Of a stretch of 64,000 nucleotides of DNA, positions 44,052-54,028 are shown piece after piece. The stretch lies in the NCBI RefSeq assembly GCF_003385595.1, contig NZ_QNUE01000010.1, forward strand, positions 62,001-126,000. The letters are read 5' to 3'. This stretch comes from Chryseobacterium flavum. GTDB lineage: Bacteria; Bacteroidota; Bacteroidia; Flavobacteriales; Weeksellaceae. Position numbers and translations under genes: made by a program. Positions within the stretch are counted from its first letter, which is position 1. The number at the start of each line of letters is the position of its first letter. Under the pieces are notes generated by a model. That model made no database searches, had not been told where the DNA came from, and saw nothing but the letters and a program-made list of their open reading frames with translations.

Positions 44052-45263
44052 TTACCCCTGATCCTCAACACATCTGTTTCTTGCGGCCTTCATTCCGAAA
44101 TAAAACATGAACAATACAGCTGTACTCAAAAAATAGAACGAAGTGTTCCAGGAAGTATCCCTGTCATGCAGCTTCCCAAAAACCGGAGGTCCGAATGCCG
44201 CAATCAGATATCCTACAGATTGTGCCATTCCGGAAATTTTTACCGCATTGATACTATTTTTGGTTCTTGTAGAGAAAAACAAAATGGATAAACTAAAGGA
44301 CAATCCGTTAGAAATTCCTATGATAACGGCATTTACATAGATCCATTCTGACTTAAAGAAAATAAACATCATTGTACTTCCAAACATTAATGCACATATA
44401 AACAGGATCATTATTCTTTGATCTTTCATTTTCCCTGCAATAATCGGACAACAAAAGGTTATCGGAATCATCGTAAACTGAATAATAAAAAGAACCCACC
44501 CTGAGCTTTCCGCCTGCATATGATAATCGGAAAGAAAAGAGGGCAGCCAGGCAACCATACAATAATAAAACAATGATTGCAACCCCATGAAAATACTGAT
44601 GTTCCAGGCCTGGGAAGATTTAAACATATTAAAGCCCGAAGCCCTTAAAACTGCTTTAGGCTGCTCAGAAGCCCTCTTATTGAAAATAAGTTCCAGAATT
44701 ACCACAAGCAATCCCAAAACGGCTATAACCAGCCAGACTCCCAGAGAACCACGCCAGCCTAAACCGGTCCATTCTCCGATTTTCACACTGAACCCAGAAG
44801 CTAGGGCAGCAGTAAGATTCATTGATACTGCAAAAATTCCAGTCATCAGTCCAATCTGGCCGGGGAAATTATTTTTGACATATCCGGGAGTAACTACATT
44901 CCCTATACATATTCCTAACCCTATAAACAGGGAGCCTAAAAACAACAGCCAGACGGAACCTGAGATACGGAGGAGTAACCCCATACTTAAGATGATCAAT
45001 GAGTACATTAAAAGCCTGTTAAGCCCCAGCTTACCGGAAAATCTGCTGACCAGAACAGAACAGGCCGCAAACATAAAAAGTGGAATAGAAGTGAGAAGGC
45101 TTACCTGAAAATTATCCAGTTTCAATGCATCTCTTACTTCTCCCAATACAGGCGAAACTGCAACAATAGGAGACCTGAGATTACTTGAAATCAGGATAAC
45201 AACCAATACGTTAATGATCAATAAAACATAAGAAGCATCTTTTTTTACTTCATTCTTCATCAT
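44052..45263 (-). CDS. MFS transporter, CynX/NimT family
   Basis: The 403-residue protein has twelve spans. The N-terminal pattern SSNLRSPIVAVSPVLGEVRDAL and GLGICIGNVVTPGYVKNNFPG are typical of the CynX/NimT group, whose members move cyanate, nitroimidazoles or other small anions. It is divergent from an AraC-type regulator, which probably controls it. The minus-strand -7 word TAATTTTG lies at 45280-45287, 17 bases before the ATG. The substrate is not predictable. Confidence 0.88.
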   Translation of the reverse strand: MMKNEVKKDASYVLLIINVLVVILISSNLRSPIVAVSPVLGEVRDALKLDNFQVSLLTSIPLFMFAACSVLVSRFSGKLGLNRLLMYSLIILSMGLLLRISGSVWLLFLGSLFIGLGICIGNVVTPGYVKNNFPGQIGLMTGIFAVSMNLTAALASGFSVKIGEWTGLGWRGSLGVWLVIAVLGLLVVILELIFNKRASEQPKAVLRASGFNMFKSSQAWNISIFMGLQSLFYYCMVAWLPSFLSDYHMQAESSGWVLFIIQFTMIPITFCCPIIAGKMKDQRIMILFICALMFGSTMMFIFFKSEWIYVNAVIIGISNGLSFSLSILFFSTRTKNSINAVKISGMAQSVGYLIAAFGPPVFGKLHDRDTSWNTSFYFLSTAVLFMFYFGMKAARNRCVEDQG

Positions 45264-45334
45264 AATAAAAACTTTTGCACAAAATTAATACAGCTGTTTT
45301 GTTTAATTTTGCCAAAGTTTTAACCCGAAACGAC

Positions 45335-46117
45335 ATGAATACTCAAAATAATATAGAAATTGATGAGCTGGATAAATCTTATTTTGTCTGGTTTGAAAAT
45401 AACTGGACTCATGATGATGTTCTCCATTACCATGAGAGAGGACAGCTGGTATATGTTGAAAGTGGATTCCAGTATATTACCATTGAAGAAAAGATCTACC
45501 TGCTTCCACAAAATCATGCCATCTGGATCCCTTCCCGTGCTTTTCATAAAACCAACTCACATTCGGAAAAAATCAAATTGATGATTATGTTTGCGGATCT
45601 ACATAAAAAAGACCCTTTTTATCAGGAAGTTAATGTATTTTCCGTACCGCCAGTCTTGAAGGAGATGATAAAATACGCCGAAAGGTGGTCAAAACTTACT
45701 GTGAAAAACGACGATGAAACCGTATTCCTTAAAGCACTTTTCAATGAATTGCCTCATTTTGTGGAACATTCCCTGAAACTTCATATCTGTCTCCCCAAAG
45801 ACAGGCGGTTAAACAAAGTTATAGCGCATCTTCATGATTATTATCGTAATGACATCAAAATCGAAGACCTGGCTGATAGAGCTCACCTGTCTCTGCGTAC
45901 TCTGGAGCGTATCTTCAAAAAAGAGACAGGGCTAACCCTGACCAAATACCAACAAATACTCCGTATTATCAAAAGTCTGGAACTCCTAAGCTCAGGTAAT
46001 CTTACAATTTCTGAAACAGCATTTGAAGTAGGATACAAAAGTGTGCAGGCTTATACAAGAAGCTTCCAGTCAGTCATGCAGTTCAGGCCTACTGATTTTA
46101 TGAAAAATATCAAATAA
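45335..46117 (+). CDS. AraC-family regulator with N-terminal cupin domain
   Basis: The 260-residue protein has an N-terminal cupin (HYHERGQLVYVESGFQYI, then LPQNHAIWIPSRAFH), and a C-terminal AraC HTH (IEDLADRAHLSLRTLERIF, ISETAFEVGYKSVQAYTRSF). The ATG at 45335 is chosen; the frame runs back to 45275, but this leaves no room for a promoter, and TAATTTTG at 45304-45311 is a good -7 box. It is the likely regulator of the divergent CynX-like transporter. This pairing of cupin-AraC and MFS is common. Confidence 0.9.
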   Translation: MNTQNNIEIDELDKSYFVWFENNWTHDDVLHYHERGQLVYVESGFQYITIEEKIYLLPQNHAIWIPSRAFHKTNSHSEKIKLMIMFADLHKKDPFYQEVNVFSVPPVLKEMIKYAERWSKLTVKNDDETVFLKALFNELPHFVEHSLKLHICLPKDRRLNKVIAHLHDYYRNDIKIEDLADRAHLSLRTLERIFKKETGLTLTKYQQILRIIKSLELLSSGNLTISETAFEVGYKSVQAYTRSFQSVMQFRPTDFMKNIK

Positions 46118-46602
46118 TATTGAATTGAAAAGGGTTTAATTCCATAGACGGAACAACTTTTCCGTATACATTCCGCATTTACATTTAGACACTCAATAAT
46201 CAATTATTACAGTATTTAAAATAAAAAGGTCTCCAATACTGGAGACCTTAAAAAAACACAAATGATGAAAAAAAATTATTTCGATTCACAAATATAAGCA
46301 AAATTTATATTATGCAACACATCGTATGTGTATTTTTTATTAAAAATATTTATTTTAATTAAAAATAGGTAATTCTATAACACTTGCCGATTTTCTTTAG
46401 GATTCTCAAATTTGGCTGTACACTCCTTATAAACTACAATTATAATATATTTCATGGTCACTATTCTGGTTTAAAAGACTTGTTCATCATACTTTTTTTA
46501 TTCTTTTGTTCATAGTAAAACGGATTCAAATACGATTCTTGTGATCCGGCTCATAAAATAAAATCTTAAATTTTCATTTATTTGTTTTAAAACAGACTGT
46601 GT
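46118..46602. other. Intergenic region with one terminator
   Basis: This 485-base, very AT-rich gap holds a terminator at 46226-46249 for the AraC gene. The remainder shows no coding frame; TTTATTTG near 46575 could be part of a promoter for the gene at 46603. Confidence 0.6.
46226..46249 (+). terminator. Hairpin terminator
   Basis: AAGGTCTCC (46226-46234) and GGAGACCTT (46241-46249) form a perfect 9-bp stem with a 6-nt loop, preceded and followed by A-rich sequence. It lies 109 bases after the AraC stop. Confidence 0.7.
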
Positions 46603-47211
46603 ATGAAACCAAAACAAATAAAAGGAGTTCCCCGGCAAAAATCCGGAGGATTCCATGACACTGAAAGCAAAAAGCAGTTTGATCAGGCTCTTATTCCGCT
46701 GAAATTTGAGATCCTTAAAAATAGATTTTTTTCAATCAATAAATGGAAAAGCTATTGCGGTGAAGCGTTTGCAGCATTTAAACTTTACGATTCTGAAGCT
46801 AATCCTGTGGAACGGGAACCCCAGAAAGGAGATTTTATCAGGATCAATATTCCCGGGCCTGGAGAAACAGAAGCAAAAGGATATGACTGGGTAGAAATAA
46901 CAGATCTTTGTTATTATCAGGATAATATCTCTGAAAGCATCCTTATAACCTGTAAACCATCACGAAATCCTGAAAATAAAAAAAGCAGGCATATTGCTCA
47001 CTTTTACAGTTCAGGGGCTACTTCTACATTCATCATCCATAAAAGTCCGGACCACTTAAAAGCTGCCGTATACGGACGGAATGAAAAACCTAACTTCAAT
47101 GCCAAATTCCTAGACATAATAAGAAATCTTTTTATTGCTATTCCCGGAATGTTTGGAGTTGCCAAAATACAATGGAAACAGCTTACTGATAGTCTTTTAG
47201 ATTTTGATTAA
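46603..47211 (+). CDS. Uncharacterised protein
   Basis: The 202-residue cytoplasmic protein has no signal peptide or membrane span and no family I recognise. The middle region reads KGDFIRINIPGPGETEAKGYDWVEITDL, and a later part ARFYSSGATSTFIIH-like (AHFYSSGATSTFIIHKSPD) looks structured; the short hydrophobic stretch FIAIPGMFGVAK near residue 181 may be a buried helix. It is flanked by long gaps on both sides and seems monocistronic. It resembles a hypothetical protein found in several Bacteroidetes, possibly tied to DNA-transfer or toxin islands, but I cannot confirm this. Confidence 0.55.
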   Translation: MKPKQIKGVPRQKSGGFHDTESKKQFDQALIPLKFEILKNRFFSINKWKSYCGEAFAAFKLYDSEANPVEREPQKGDFIRINIPGPGETEAKGYDWVEITDLCYYQDNISESILITCKPSRNPENKKSRHIAHFYSSGATSTFIIHKSPDHLKAAVYGRNEKPNFNAKFLDIIRNLFIAIPGMFGVAKIQWKQLTDSLLDFD

Positions 47212-47588
47212 AGCTACTGTATCTTTTTTTGACCTGGATCAAATTTTTGTACTGACTGTTCGGAGACCTTTGCTCCCGATATTTTAAACAAAATTTATAA
47301 ATAAAACATTAAAAAAGGTCAGATTATTAGTTACTGGCTGTATTATTTCAGGCCTGCCCATTATTATAGCAAGAATTATTCATGGTACAGGTGAAGTTTT
47401 TGGTTGCAGACTTTCTGATAAAATGGCGGCTTCCTGTCTTAATATTTCACAGGAAGTCCTGAGCCACTCTGATTTTGTTTACTTGTTATGGATAGCTTTT
47501 ATTTAAACTATTTTTAAACTATACAAAATTCTCAAAAAATTAATACCAGAGCTCTGTCAGGAAAAATTTAACCCTTATATTTGCATTG
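47212..47588. other. Intergenic region with an ATG-less frame
   Basis: This gap of 377 bases includes a 73-codon open frame (47288-47506) without ATG, GTG or TTG start, encoding one hydrophobic stretch (GCIISGLPIIIARII). It may be a gene remnant. A -7 box TATATTTG lies at 47576-47583, just before the next gene. Confidence 0.4.
47576..47583 (+). promoter_or_regulatory. -7 box immediately upstream of the small metal-locus gene
   Basis: TATATTTG is a perfect TAnnTTTG match but ends only 5 bases before the ATG at 47589. If used, the mRNA would be leaderless or translation would start at one of the later ATGs near 47622. No clear TTG is found at the -33 distance. Confidence 0.4.
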
Positions 47589-47954
47589 ATGTTAAAATGG
47601 TTCTCCATATTATGCTCAATGATGTATGTACTGGCTACCACCAATGCGGGGGAAGTACTTAAGGTACCTATGTTTGTAGAACACTTTATGGAATATCATG
47701 GAAGTCTTTCAGAATTTGTTATGGAACACTATGACAATCACAAAAAAGACTCCGACTGGGATACCGACCAAAAGCTGCCTTTTATCAATCCTCCTATTGT
47801 ATTGACTGTTCATGCGCAGCTTCCCGAACACAGTTTTCACATTGAAAAACCCAAAGAAATTACAATTCCCCAAAAAAACAGCATCTATCAGGAAAAAGAT
47901 TTTTCCAATCTTTATCTTTCCCGGATCTTTCAGCCTCCGCGCTTTCTTAGTTGA
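47589..47954 (+). CDS. Small exported protein of the heavy-metal efflux locus
   Basis: The 121-residue protein starts with an N-terminal hydrophobic signal (MLKWFSILCSMMYVLATTNAG). The mature part is rich in His, Asp and Glu (FVEHFMEYHG, MEHYDNHKKDSDWDTDQ), which suits metal binding. Similar small proteins often precede CzcA/CusA operons in Bacteroidetes, with no assigned function. The first ATG at 47589 keeps the signal sequence; a TTG one codon upstream is also in frame. It is 258 bases before the efflux pump gene. Confidence 0.65.
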   Translation: MLKWFSILCSMMYVLATTNAGEVLKVPMFVEHFMEYHGSLSEFVMEHYDNHKKDSDWDTDQKLPFINPPIVLTVHAQLPEHSFHIEKPKEITIPQKNSIYQEKDFSNLYLSRIFQPPRFLS

Positions 47955-48212
47955 TTTTTAATAGAAAATAAAACACTTTGGATATCTTTTTCAAAGTAAT
48001 CCTTTTTTAACACATATCAATTAACCTGTTATACACTATAGCTGTGTATGCTTAAACGTAAACCGGATATCTTATATCAATACAAAGAGGCTTTTGATAA
48101 AAAGAGATCAGGATTCAGAAAAGTGTGTTATTGCTTTAATGTTTCCGGTTATTTTGTGGAAACAGAGTCTGCATAGCTTTTATTGTATTCCGGGTTATCA
48201 ATTATTCTTTTT

Positions 48213-51200
48213 ATGCTAAATAAAATTATTGAGTTTTCTGTAAAGAATAAACTCATCATTGCTCTGTTTACAGTGGGGCTCATCCTTTTTGGAATCTATG
48301 AGGCCACCAAGCTTCCCATTGATGCCCAACCCGACATTACAAACAACCAGGTGCAGATCATTACCACAGCTCCCTCATATGGTGCAGCTGATATTGAACG
48401 GCTGGTCACGTTTCCTATTGAACAGTCAACAAGCAATATCAGCGGAATTACCGAACTCCGGAGCCTGTCCCGGTTCGGGCTTTCTCTGGTAACCGTTGTT
48501 TTTGATGATGATACCGATGTATATTGGGCCCGCCAGCAGGTACAGGAACGTTTACAGCTTGTTCAGGACAATATCCCGGCAGGTATCGGAAAACCGGAAC
48601 TGGGGCCTATTTCTACCGGATTGGGGGAGATTTTCCAATATGTTGTAAGAGCAAAGAAAGGCTACGAAAATGTATATGATGAAACCGAACTCAGAACGAT
48701 TCAGGACTGGGTGGTGAGACGCCAGCTCTTAGGAACAAAAGGAGTGGCAGATGTCAGCAGTTTTGGAGGAAAGCTTAAACAGTATGAAATAGCCATCAAT
48801 CCGAACAAGCTCCAGTCATTCAACATCAATATCAATGATGTTTTCTCTGCTCTGGAAAAAAACAACCAGAATACCGGAGGTGCCTATATTGAAAAAAAAG
48901 AAACCGTTCTTTTCATCAGAAGTGAGGGCCTTTTGGGGACTACGGAAGATATCGGAAATATTCAGGTGGCAAATACCCGGGAGGGAATTCCGGTACACAT
49001 TAAGGATGTTGCATCTGTAAAAACCGGTTACGCAACCCGATACGGAGCCATGACCTATAATGATACCGGTGAAGTATCGGGAGCAATTGTATTGATGCTG
49101 AAAGGTGAAAATGCCAATAAAGTCATTGCCAATATTAAACAGAAGCTGGAAAAGATCCAGGAGTCGTTGCCGGAAGGGGTGGTTATTGAACCTTTCCTTG
49201 ACCGTGCTAAAATGGTAAACAACACCATAAGCACTGTAAAGACCAACCTGATGGAAGGTGCTTTGATTGTCGTATTCATCCTTGTTTTATTCCTGGGAAA
49301 TTTCAGGGCCGGATTATTAGTAGCTTCAGTAATTCCTTTATCCATGTTATTTGCCATCATTATGATGAACATCTTCGGAGTTGGAGGCAATCTTATGAGT
49401 CTTGGCGCATTGGATTTCGGGCTTATTGTAGATGGTGCGGTTATTATTGTTGAAGCCGTCTTACATCAGTTAGCCCATAAAAAACACTTTGGCTCCGATA
49501 ATCAATTGAGTAAAAAAGAAATGGATGACCAGGTTTCGGGATCAGCAACCAAAATGGTAAACAGTGCTGTTTTCGGACAGATTATTATTCTTATCGTTTA
49601 CCTGCCTATTTTTACCCTCCAGGGGATAGAAGGCAAAATGTTCAAACCGATGGCACAGACGGTTGCATTTGCCCTGATTGGAGCTTTTATCCTTTCTCTT
49701 ACTTATATTCCAATGATGAGTGCTCTTGTCCTGAGCAGGAAGAAAAAAGAAAAAGATACCATTTCAGACCGGGTAATGGCTAAAGTAGAAACAATCCACC
49801 AGAAACTTCTTATAAAAGCCCTGGCATACAGAAAAACGATTATTTCCGGGGTATTGATTCTTTTCGCAGGAGCTGTCTTTATCCTATCCGGAATGGGCGG
49901 AGAGTTTATCCCCTCTCTGGAAGAAGGTGATTTTGCCGTTGAAATGAGAATCCTCCAGGGGAGTAATATCAATGAAACAAAGAAAGCTACTACCCGGGCA
50001 GCCCATATTCTTTTGACAGATTTTCCTGAAGTAGAAAAGGTCGTAATGAAGATTGGTAGTGCGGAAATTCCTACAGAACCTATGCCAATGGATTCCGGAG
50101 ATATGATCATTGTTTTAAAACCTAAGAAAGAATGGACTTCTGCAGAAACATTTTCTGAGCTTTCAGACAAAATGAGTAAGGCATTAAGCGTTATTCCCGG
50201 ACTGACAACCAGTTTCCAGTTTCCCGTACAAATGCGTTTCAATGAGCTGATGACCGGAGCAAGACAGGATGTAGTATGTAAAATTTATGGTGAAGACCTG
50301 GATAGTCTGGCTGCCTATGCAAAGAAAATGGGAAGTATCATCAATACGGTAAAAGGTGCGCAGGATCTTTATATTGAACCTGTTGTAGGTGCCCCGCAGG
50401 TAGTTATTGATTACAACCGTTCAGAATTATCCCGATACAATATTTCTGTTGCCGATATCAACAGAGTCATCAATATGGCTTTTGCAGGGCAAACAGCAGG
50501 AGCCTTATATGAAGGCGAGAAAAAATTTGATATTGTAGTCCGAATGGATAATGAACACAAAAAAGATCTAACCAGCATTCAGAACTTACTTGTTCCTACA
50601 GGGTCGGGTGAACAAATCCCGTTATCCCAGCTTGCAAAAGTAGAACTTAAAGACAGCCCTAATCAGATTCAGAGGGAGGATACGAAAAGAAGGATTATTG
50701 TTGGTTTCAATGCAAGGGGAAAAGATGTCCAGAGCATCGTGGAAGAATTACAGCTGAAAGAGAAAAAAAATCTCAGACTTTCTCCCGGATACACCATTTC
50801 TTATGGAGGGACTTTTGAAAACTTAAACGAGGCAAAAGCCAGACTTGGCATTGCTGTTCCTGTATCCCTGGTGATGATTTTCCTGTTGCTTTTCTTCGCT
50901 TTCGGATCGGTGAAACACAGTTTACTGATCTATACAGCTATTCCATTATCTGCAATAGGCGGTATCTATTTTCTTGCATTGAGAGGAATGCCTTTCAGCA
51001 TCAGTGCAGGGGTAGGATTTATAGCTCTTTTCGGAGTAGCAGTACTTAATGGAATTGTTTTAATATCAGAGTTTAACCGTTTGAAAAATAATGGGATAAA
51101 AAATACCAGCAGAATTGTACTTATGGGAACAAAAATCAGGCTTCGCCCTGTTTTAATGACCGCTTTTGTAGCTTCTCTCGGGTTCCTTCCCATGGCATTG

Positions 51201-52550
51201 AGCAGCGGGGCCGGGGCTGAAGTACAAAGACCTTTGGCTACAGTGGTCATCGGCGGACTGATGCTGGCAACCCTTCTTACCTTATTTGTACTTCCGATCC
51301 TCTATGTATTGTTTGAACACTTTAATAAAAATAAAATGAAATTTTCAAAAAGAATAAACGATAAAAAACTGGCTGTTTTCTTACTGATATTTACTTTCGG
51401 TAGCTTCCAGGCTCAGGAAAATATTACTTACGAACAGGCTTTGGAAAAAGCATTTCAACAGAACGGAACCCTTAGGAACACAAAGCTGATGTCGGAATAT
51501 CAGGAAAAGCTGAAAGCCAGCTATCTGGATATTCCCCAGCTGGAAATTTCGGGTGCACTGGGCCAGATCCAGGGAGAAGAAACGGATAATTCATTCGGAG
51601 TTTCCCAACGATTCAGCTTTCCGACAGTATATTCAAAAAGGAAGCGGATGCTGGATGCGGAATGGTCTGCAAGTATTATCAATCAGAATCTGACAAAGAC
51701 ACAGCTTACCAAAGAAGTTTCAGATGTTTTCTATAGAATACTGGTCCTTCAGGAGAAGAAAAAGGTACTGGAATATATCAGAGGGCTTTACACTAACTTT
51801 GCTGACAAAGCCAGCCTGAGATTAAAGAAGGGGGAGGCCAATATCCTGGAAGAATCAACTGCTGAAATTCAAAAGGAACAGATCAGTGTACAACTGAATA
51901 CTCTGGAAAATGATCTGAATATTGCCAGCCTTCAGTTTCAGCTGCTTCTTCAGTCCGAAAAACCGTATCAGCCTGTTGCCGGGAAACCTGTTATGGATAT
52001 TGCACTTCAGATATCTGAAGACATGGTGAAACAACATCCGGAACTTCAGTACCTGCAACAACAGATCAAAATAGGAGAAGCAGAAGTACAGCTGGAGAAA
52101 AGCAGACTACTCCCGGAACTGATGGTAGGGTATACGAACCAAAGTATGAAAAATATTAATAACAACCGTTTTAGCTCGGTGCAGGTGGGAGTAGGAATCC
52201 CTTTATTCACCAAAGGACAAAAGGCTTTGGCAAAAGCAGCTGAAGCAAAAATTGCAATTTCTGAAAATCAATACCAAAGAAAAGAAATTGAACTTAAAAA
52301 CAGATTAAGACAGCAACTGGGCAACTATATGAACCAGCAAAGCATCATTGAGAATTATGAGCAGAAGCAGCTTCCTAAATCTGAAACCATCCTAAAGACA
52401 GCACAAAAACAAATGGAAGCAGGGGAAATTGATTATCTGGACTGGGTAATATTGGTCAACCAGGCTGTAAAGACAAAAGCCGACTATATTGATCAGCTGG
52501 AAAAACTTAATCAGATTGGTTCCGAACTTCATTTCTTAATTTCAAAATAA
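48213..52550 (+). CDS. CzcA/CusA heavy-metal RND pump fused to a TolC-like outer-membrane factor
   Basis: The 1445-residue single chain has an HME-RND pump in residues 1 to about 1035, with LPIDAQPDITNNQVQI, the proton-relay span LGALDFGLIVDGAVIIVEA of divalent-cation pumps, and twelve spans. From about residue 1042 a second unit starts with MKFSKRINDKKLAVFLLIFT, resembling a signal peptide ending FQAQ, followed by a TolC-family coiled-coil region (ITYEQALEKAFQQNGTLRN to the end). There is no stop or frameshift between them. The pump exports Co, Zn, Cd or similar ions. Cleavage at the internal signal would release the channel part. The ATG at 48213 is preferred to an upstream TTG. Confidence 0.92.
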   Translation: MLNKIIEFSVKNKLIIALFTVGLILFGIYEATKLPIDAQPDITNNQVQIITTAPSYGAADIERLVTFPIEQSTSNISGITELRSLSRFGLSLVTVVFDDDTDVYWARQQVQERLQLVQDNIPAGIGKPELGPISTGLGEIFQYVVRAKKGYENVYDETELRTIQDWVVRRQLLGTKGVADVSSFGGKLKQYEIAINPNKLQSFNININDVFSALEKNNQNTGGAYIEKKETVLFIRSEGLLGTTEDIGNIQVANTREGIPVHIKDVASVKTGYATRYGAMTYNDTGEVSGAIVLMLKGENANKVIANIKQKLEKIQESLPEGVVIEPFLDRAKMVNNTISTVKTNLMEGALIVVFILVLFLGNFRAGLLVASVIPLSMLFAIIMMNIFGVGGNLMSLGALDFGLIVDGAVIIVEAVLHQLAHKKHFGSDNQLSKKEMDDQVSGSATKMVNSAVFGQIIILIVYLPIFTLQGIEGKMFKPMAQTVAFALIGAFILSLTYIPMMSALVLSRKKKEKDTISDRVMAKVETIHQKLLIKALAYRKTIISGVLILFAGAVFILSGMGGEFIPSLEEGDFAVEMRILQGSNINETKKATTRAAHILLTDFPEVEKVVMKIGSAEIPTEPMPMDSGDMIIVLKPKKEWTSAETFSELSDKMSKALSVIPGLTTSFQFPVQMRFNELMTGARQDVVCKIYGEDLDSLAAYAKKMGSIINTVKGAQDLYIEPVVGAPQVVIDYNRSELSRYNISVADINRVINMAFAGQTAGALYEGEKKFDIVVRMDNEHKKDLTSIQNLLVPTGSGEQIPLSQLAKVELKDSPNQIQREDTKRRIIVGFNARGKDVQSIVEELQLKEKKNLRLSPGYTISYGGTFENLNEAKARLGIAVPVSLVMIFLLLFFAFGSVKHSLLIYTAIPLSAIGGIYFLALRGMPFSISAGVGFIALFGVAVLNGIVLISEFNRLKNNGIKNTSRIVLMGTKIRLRPVLMTAFVASLGFLPMALSSGAGAEVQRPLATVVIGGLMLATLLTLFVLPILYVLFEHFNKNKMKFSKRINDKKLAVFLLIFTFGSFQAQENITYEQALEKAFQQNGTLRNTKLMSEYQEKLKASYLDIPQLEISGALGQIQGEETDNSFGVSQRFSFPTVYSKRKRMLDAEWSASIINQNLTKTQLTKEVSDVFYRILVLQEKKKVLEYIRGLYTNFADKASLRLKKGEANILEESTAEIQKEQISVQLNTLENDLNIASLQFQLLLQSEKPYQPVAGKPVMDIALQISEDMVKQHPELQYLQQQIKIGEAEVQLEKSRLLPELMVGYTNQSMKNINNNRFSSVQVGVGIPLFTKGQKALAKAAEAKIAISENQYQRKEIELKNRLRQQLGNYMNQQSIIENYEQKQLPKSETILKTAQKQMEAGEIDYLDWVILVNQAVKTKADYIDQLEKLNQIGSELHFLISK

Positions 52551-52557
52551 CAGCGTC

Positions 52558-53709
52558 ATGCATTTCAGAAAAATATCAATATACAGCCTTGGTCTGGCTC
52601 TTGTCTTAACATCATGTTCAGGAAAAAAAGAAGAGGAAAAGACCGTGTATGAAAATACAAAGTTTGCCAAAAATGATCAGAATACCGTTCATCTTACGGA
52701 CAAACAGCAGCAAACCATAGGAGTAACCACAGTCACCATTCAGAACAGGAATATGGAAAAGCTGATAAAGCTTAACGGGAAAGCAGAAATTGCACCCTCC
52801 CATATCAGTTCAGTTTCCAGTATTATGGGAGGACATATTAAATCCATTCATGTGATCAGTGGGAGCCATTTTAATAAAGGGCAGGTTCTTGCTGTAGTGG
52901 AAGATCCGCAATTCATACAGCTTCAGCAGGATTATCTTGTAACCAAAGCCCAGCTTGAAGCAGCAAGGCTAAACTATAACCGTCAGAAAGATCTTAACAG
53001 CAGTAAAGCAAGCAGTGATAAAACAATGCAAACAGCACTGGCAGACTATTCTACTTTAAATGCAACATTGCGGGGACTTGAAGAAAAGCTTCAGCTGATC
53101 GGAATCAATGTAAAAGGACTCCACACAGGAAACATCAGAAGCAGGATCAACGTCTACGCTCCCTTTACCGGTTTTGTAAGTAAAATCCTGGTCAATAACG
53201 GCCAGTATATCAATCCGGCTGATACCTTATTTGAACTGATCAATCCGGCCGGGTTACTTTTAGAATTAAAAGTCTTTGAAAATGATATGAACGATGTAAA
53301 ACCCGGGCAGGAAATCCTGGTGTATAACAATCAGAATCCTGAACATAAATCCAGCGCTAAAATTATAAGTGTGGTTCCAAGCATAGAAGAGAGAGGCTCT
53401 GCTACTGCCATTGCTAAACTTTCTTCTGTAAATTCAGGGTTTGTGAAAGGAATGTATGTGAATGCTGAAGTTAGTATCAGCAGCAGGTATACGCCGGGAG
53501 TTCCTAATGAAGCCGTAGTTTCTTTTGAAAATAAGAATTATGTTTTTGAAGACCTTGGAAACTCGGATTATAAAATGATTCCGGTTATCACCGGAACTTC
53601 TGATGATCAGTTCACAGAAATCATAAAAGCAGATTTTTTAAAAAACAAAAAAATTGTTCAGAAAGGAGCTTACAGTCTTCTGATGATGCTTAAAAACAAA
53701 GCAGAATAA
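52558..53709 (+). CDS. RND periplasmic adaptor lipoprotein (CzcB/CusB-like)
   Basis: The 383-residue membrane-fusion protein has a lipoprotein signal with lipobox LTSC (Cys about 20), a barrel-sandwich (lipoyl-like) part starting ISSVSSIMGGHIKSIHVISG, a helical hairpin (about 120-175) and the adaptor barrel with VYAPFTGFVSKILVNNGQYI. It links the inner-membrane pump to the outer-membrane channel, both encoded in the fused gene 7 bases upstream. No extra N-terminal metal-binding domain is evident. A terminator follows. Confidence 0.92.
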   Translation: MHFRKISIYSLGLALVLTSCSGKKEEEKTVYENTKFAKNDQNTVHLTDKQQQTIGVTTVTIQNRNMEKLIKLNGKAEIAPSHISSVSSIMGGHIKSIHVISGSHFNKGQVLAVVEDPQFIQLQQDYLVTKAQLEAARLNYNRQKDLNSSKASSDKTMQTALADYSTLNATLRGLEEKLQLIGINVKGLHTGNIRSRINVYAPFTGFVSKILVNNGQYINPADTLFELINPAGLLLELKVFENDMNDVKPGQEILVYNNQNPEHKSSAKIISVVPSIEERGSATAIAKLSSVNSGFVKGMYVNAEVSISSRYTPGVPNEAVVSFENKNYVFEDLGNSDYKMIPVITGTSDDQFTEIIKADFLKNKKIVQKGAYSLLMMLKNKAE

Positions 53710-54028
53710 TTTTAAATATATTGTATAATCAAAAGATCAGTCGAAAGATTGATCTTTTTGTTTTATACATTGCTTCATAAGATAAAATACAAATATTCAT
53801 ACATACCTGCTTAAGCTAAAATCCCTGCCTCTTTGCTCTCTCCAAACCAACAGTTGAATCACAATTACTTTGCCTTAATTATAAGCACTAAATAAAATGA
53901 CATTTGACATGTTTTTTTATATTCCAGATATTATTTAATGCATAATTCATTTTAAAATAATATTTTTAGCCAGTGAATAGTTGTAAAGGATTTTTAGGTA
54001 AATAAAAAAGAACTTTTATCAGACCTTT
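53710..54028. other. Intergenic region after the efflux operon
   Basis: This 319-base gap holds the terminator at 53731-53758 and then AT-rich sequence leading to the next gene. No further feature was recognised. Confidence 0.6.
53731..53758 (+). terminator. Terminator of the efflux operon
   Basis: AAAAGATCA (53731-53739) pairs with TGATCTTTT (53750-53758) across a 10-nt loop and is followed by TG and a T run. It is 22 bases after the adaptor stop. Confidence 0.8.

Noticed and set aside
51336..52550. The TolC-like part as a separate gene starting at the internal ATG 51336
   Set aside because: The frame is continuous with the RND pump with no stop, so the sequence shows a fusion. Internal initiation cannot be excluded but is not needed.
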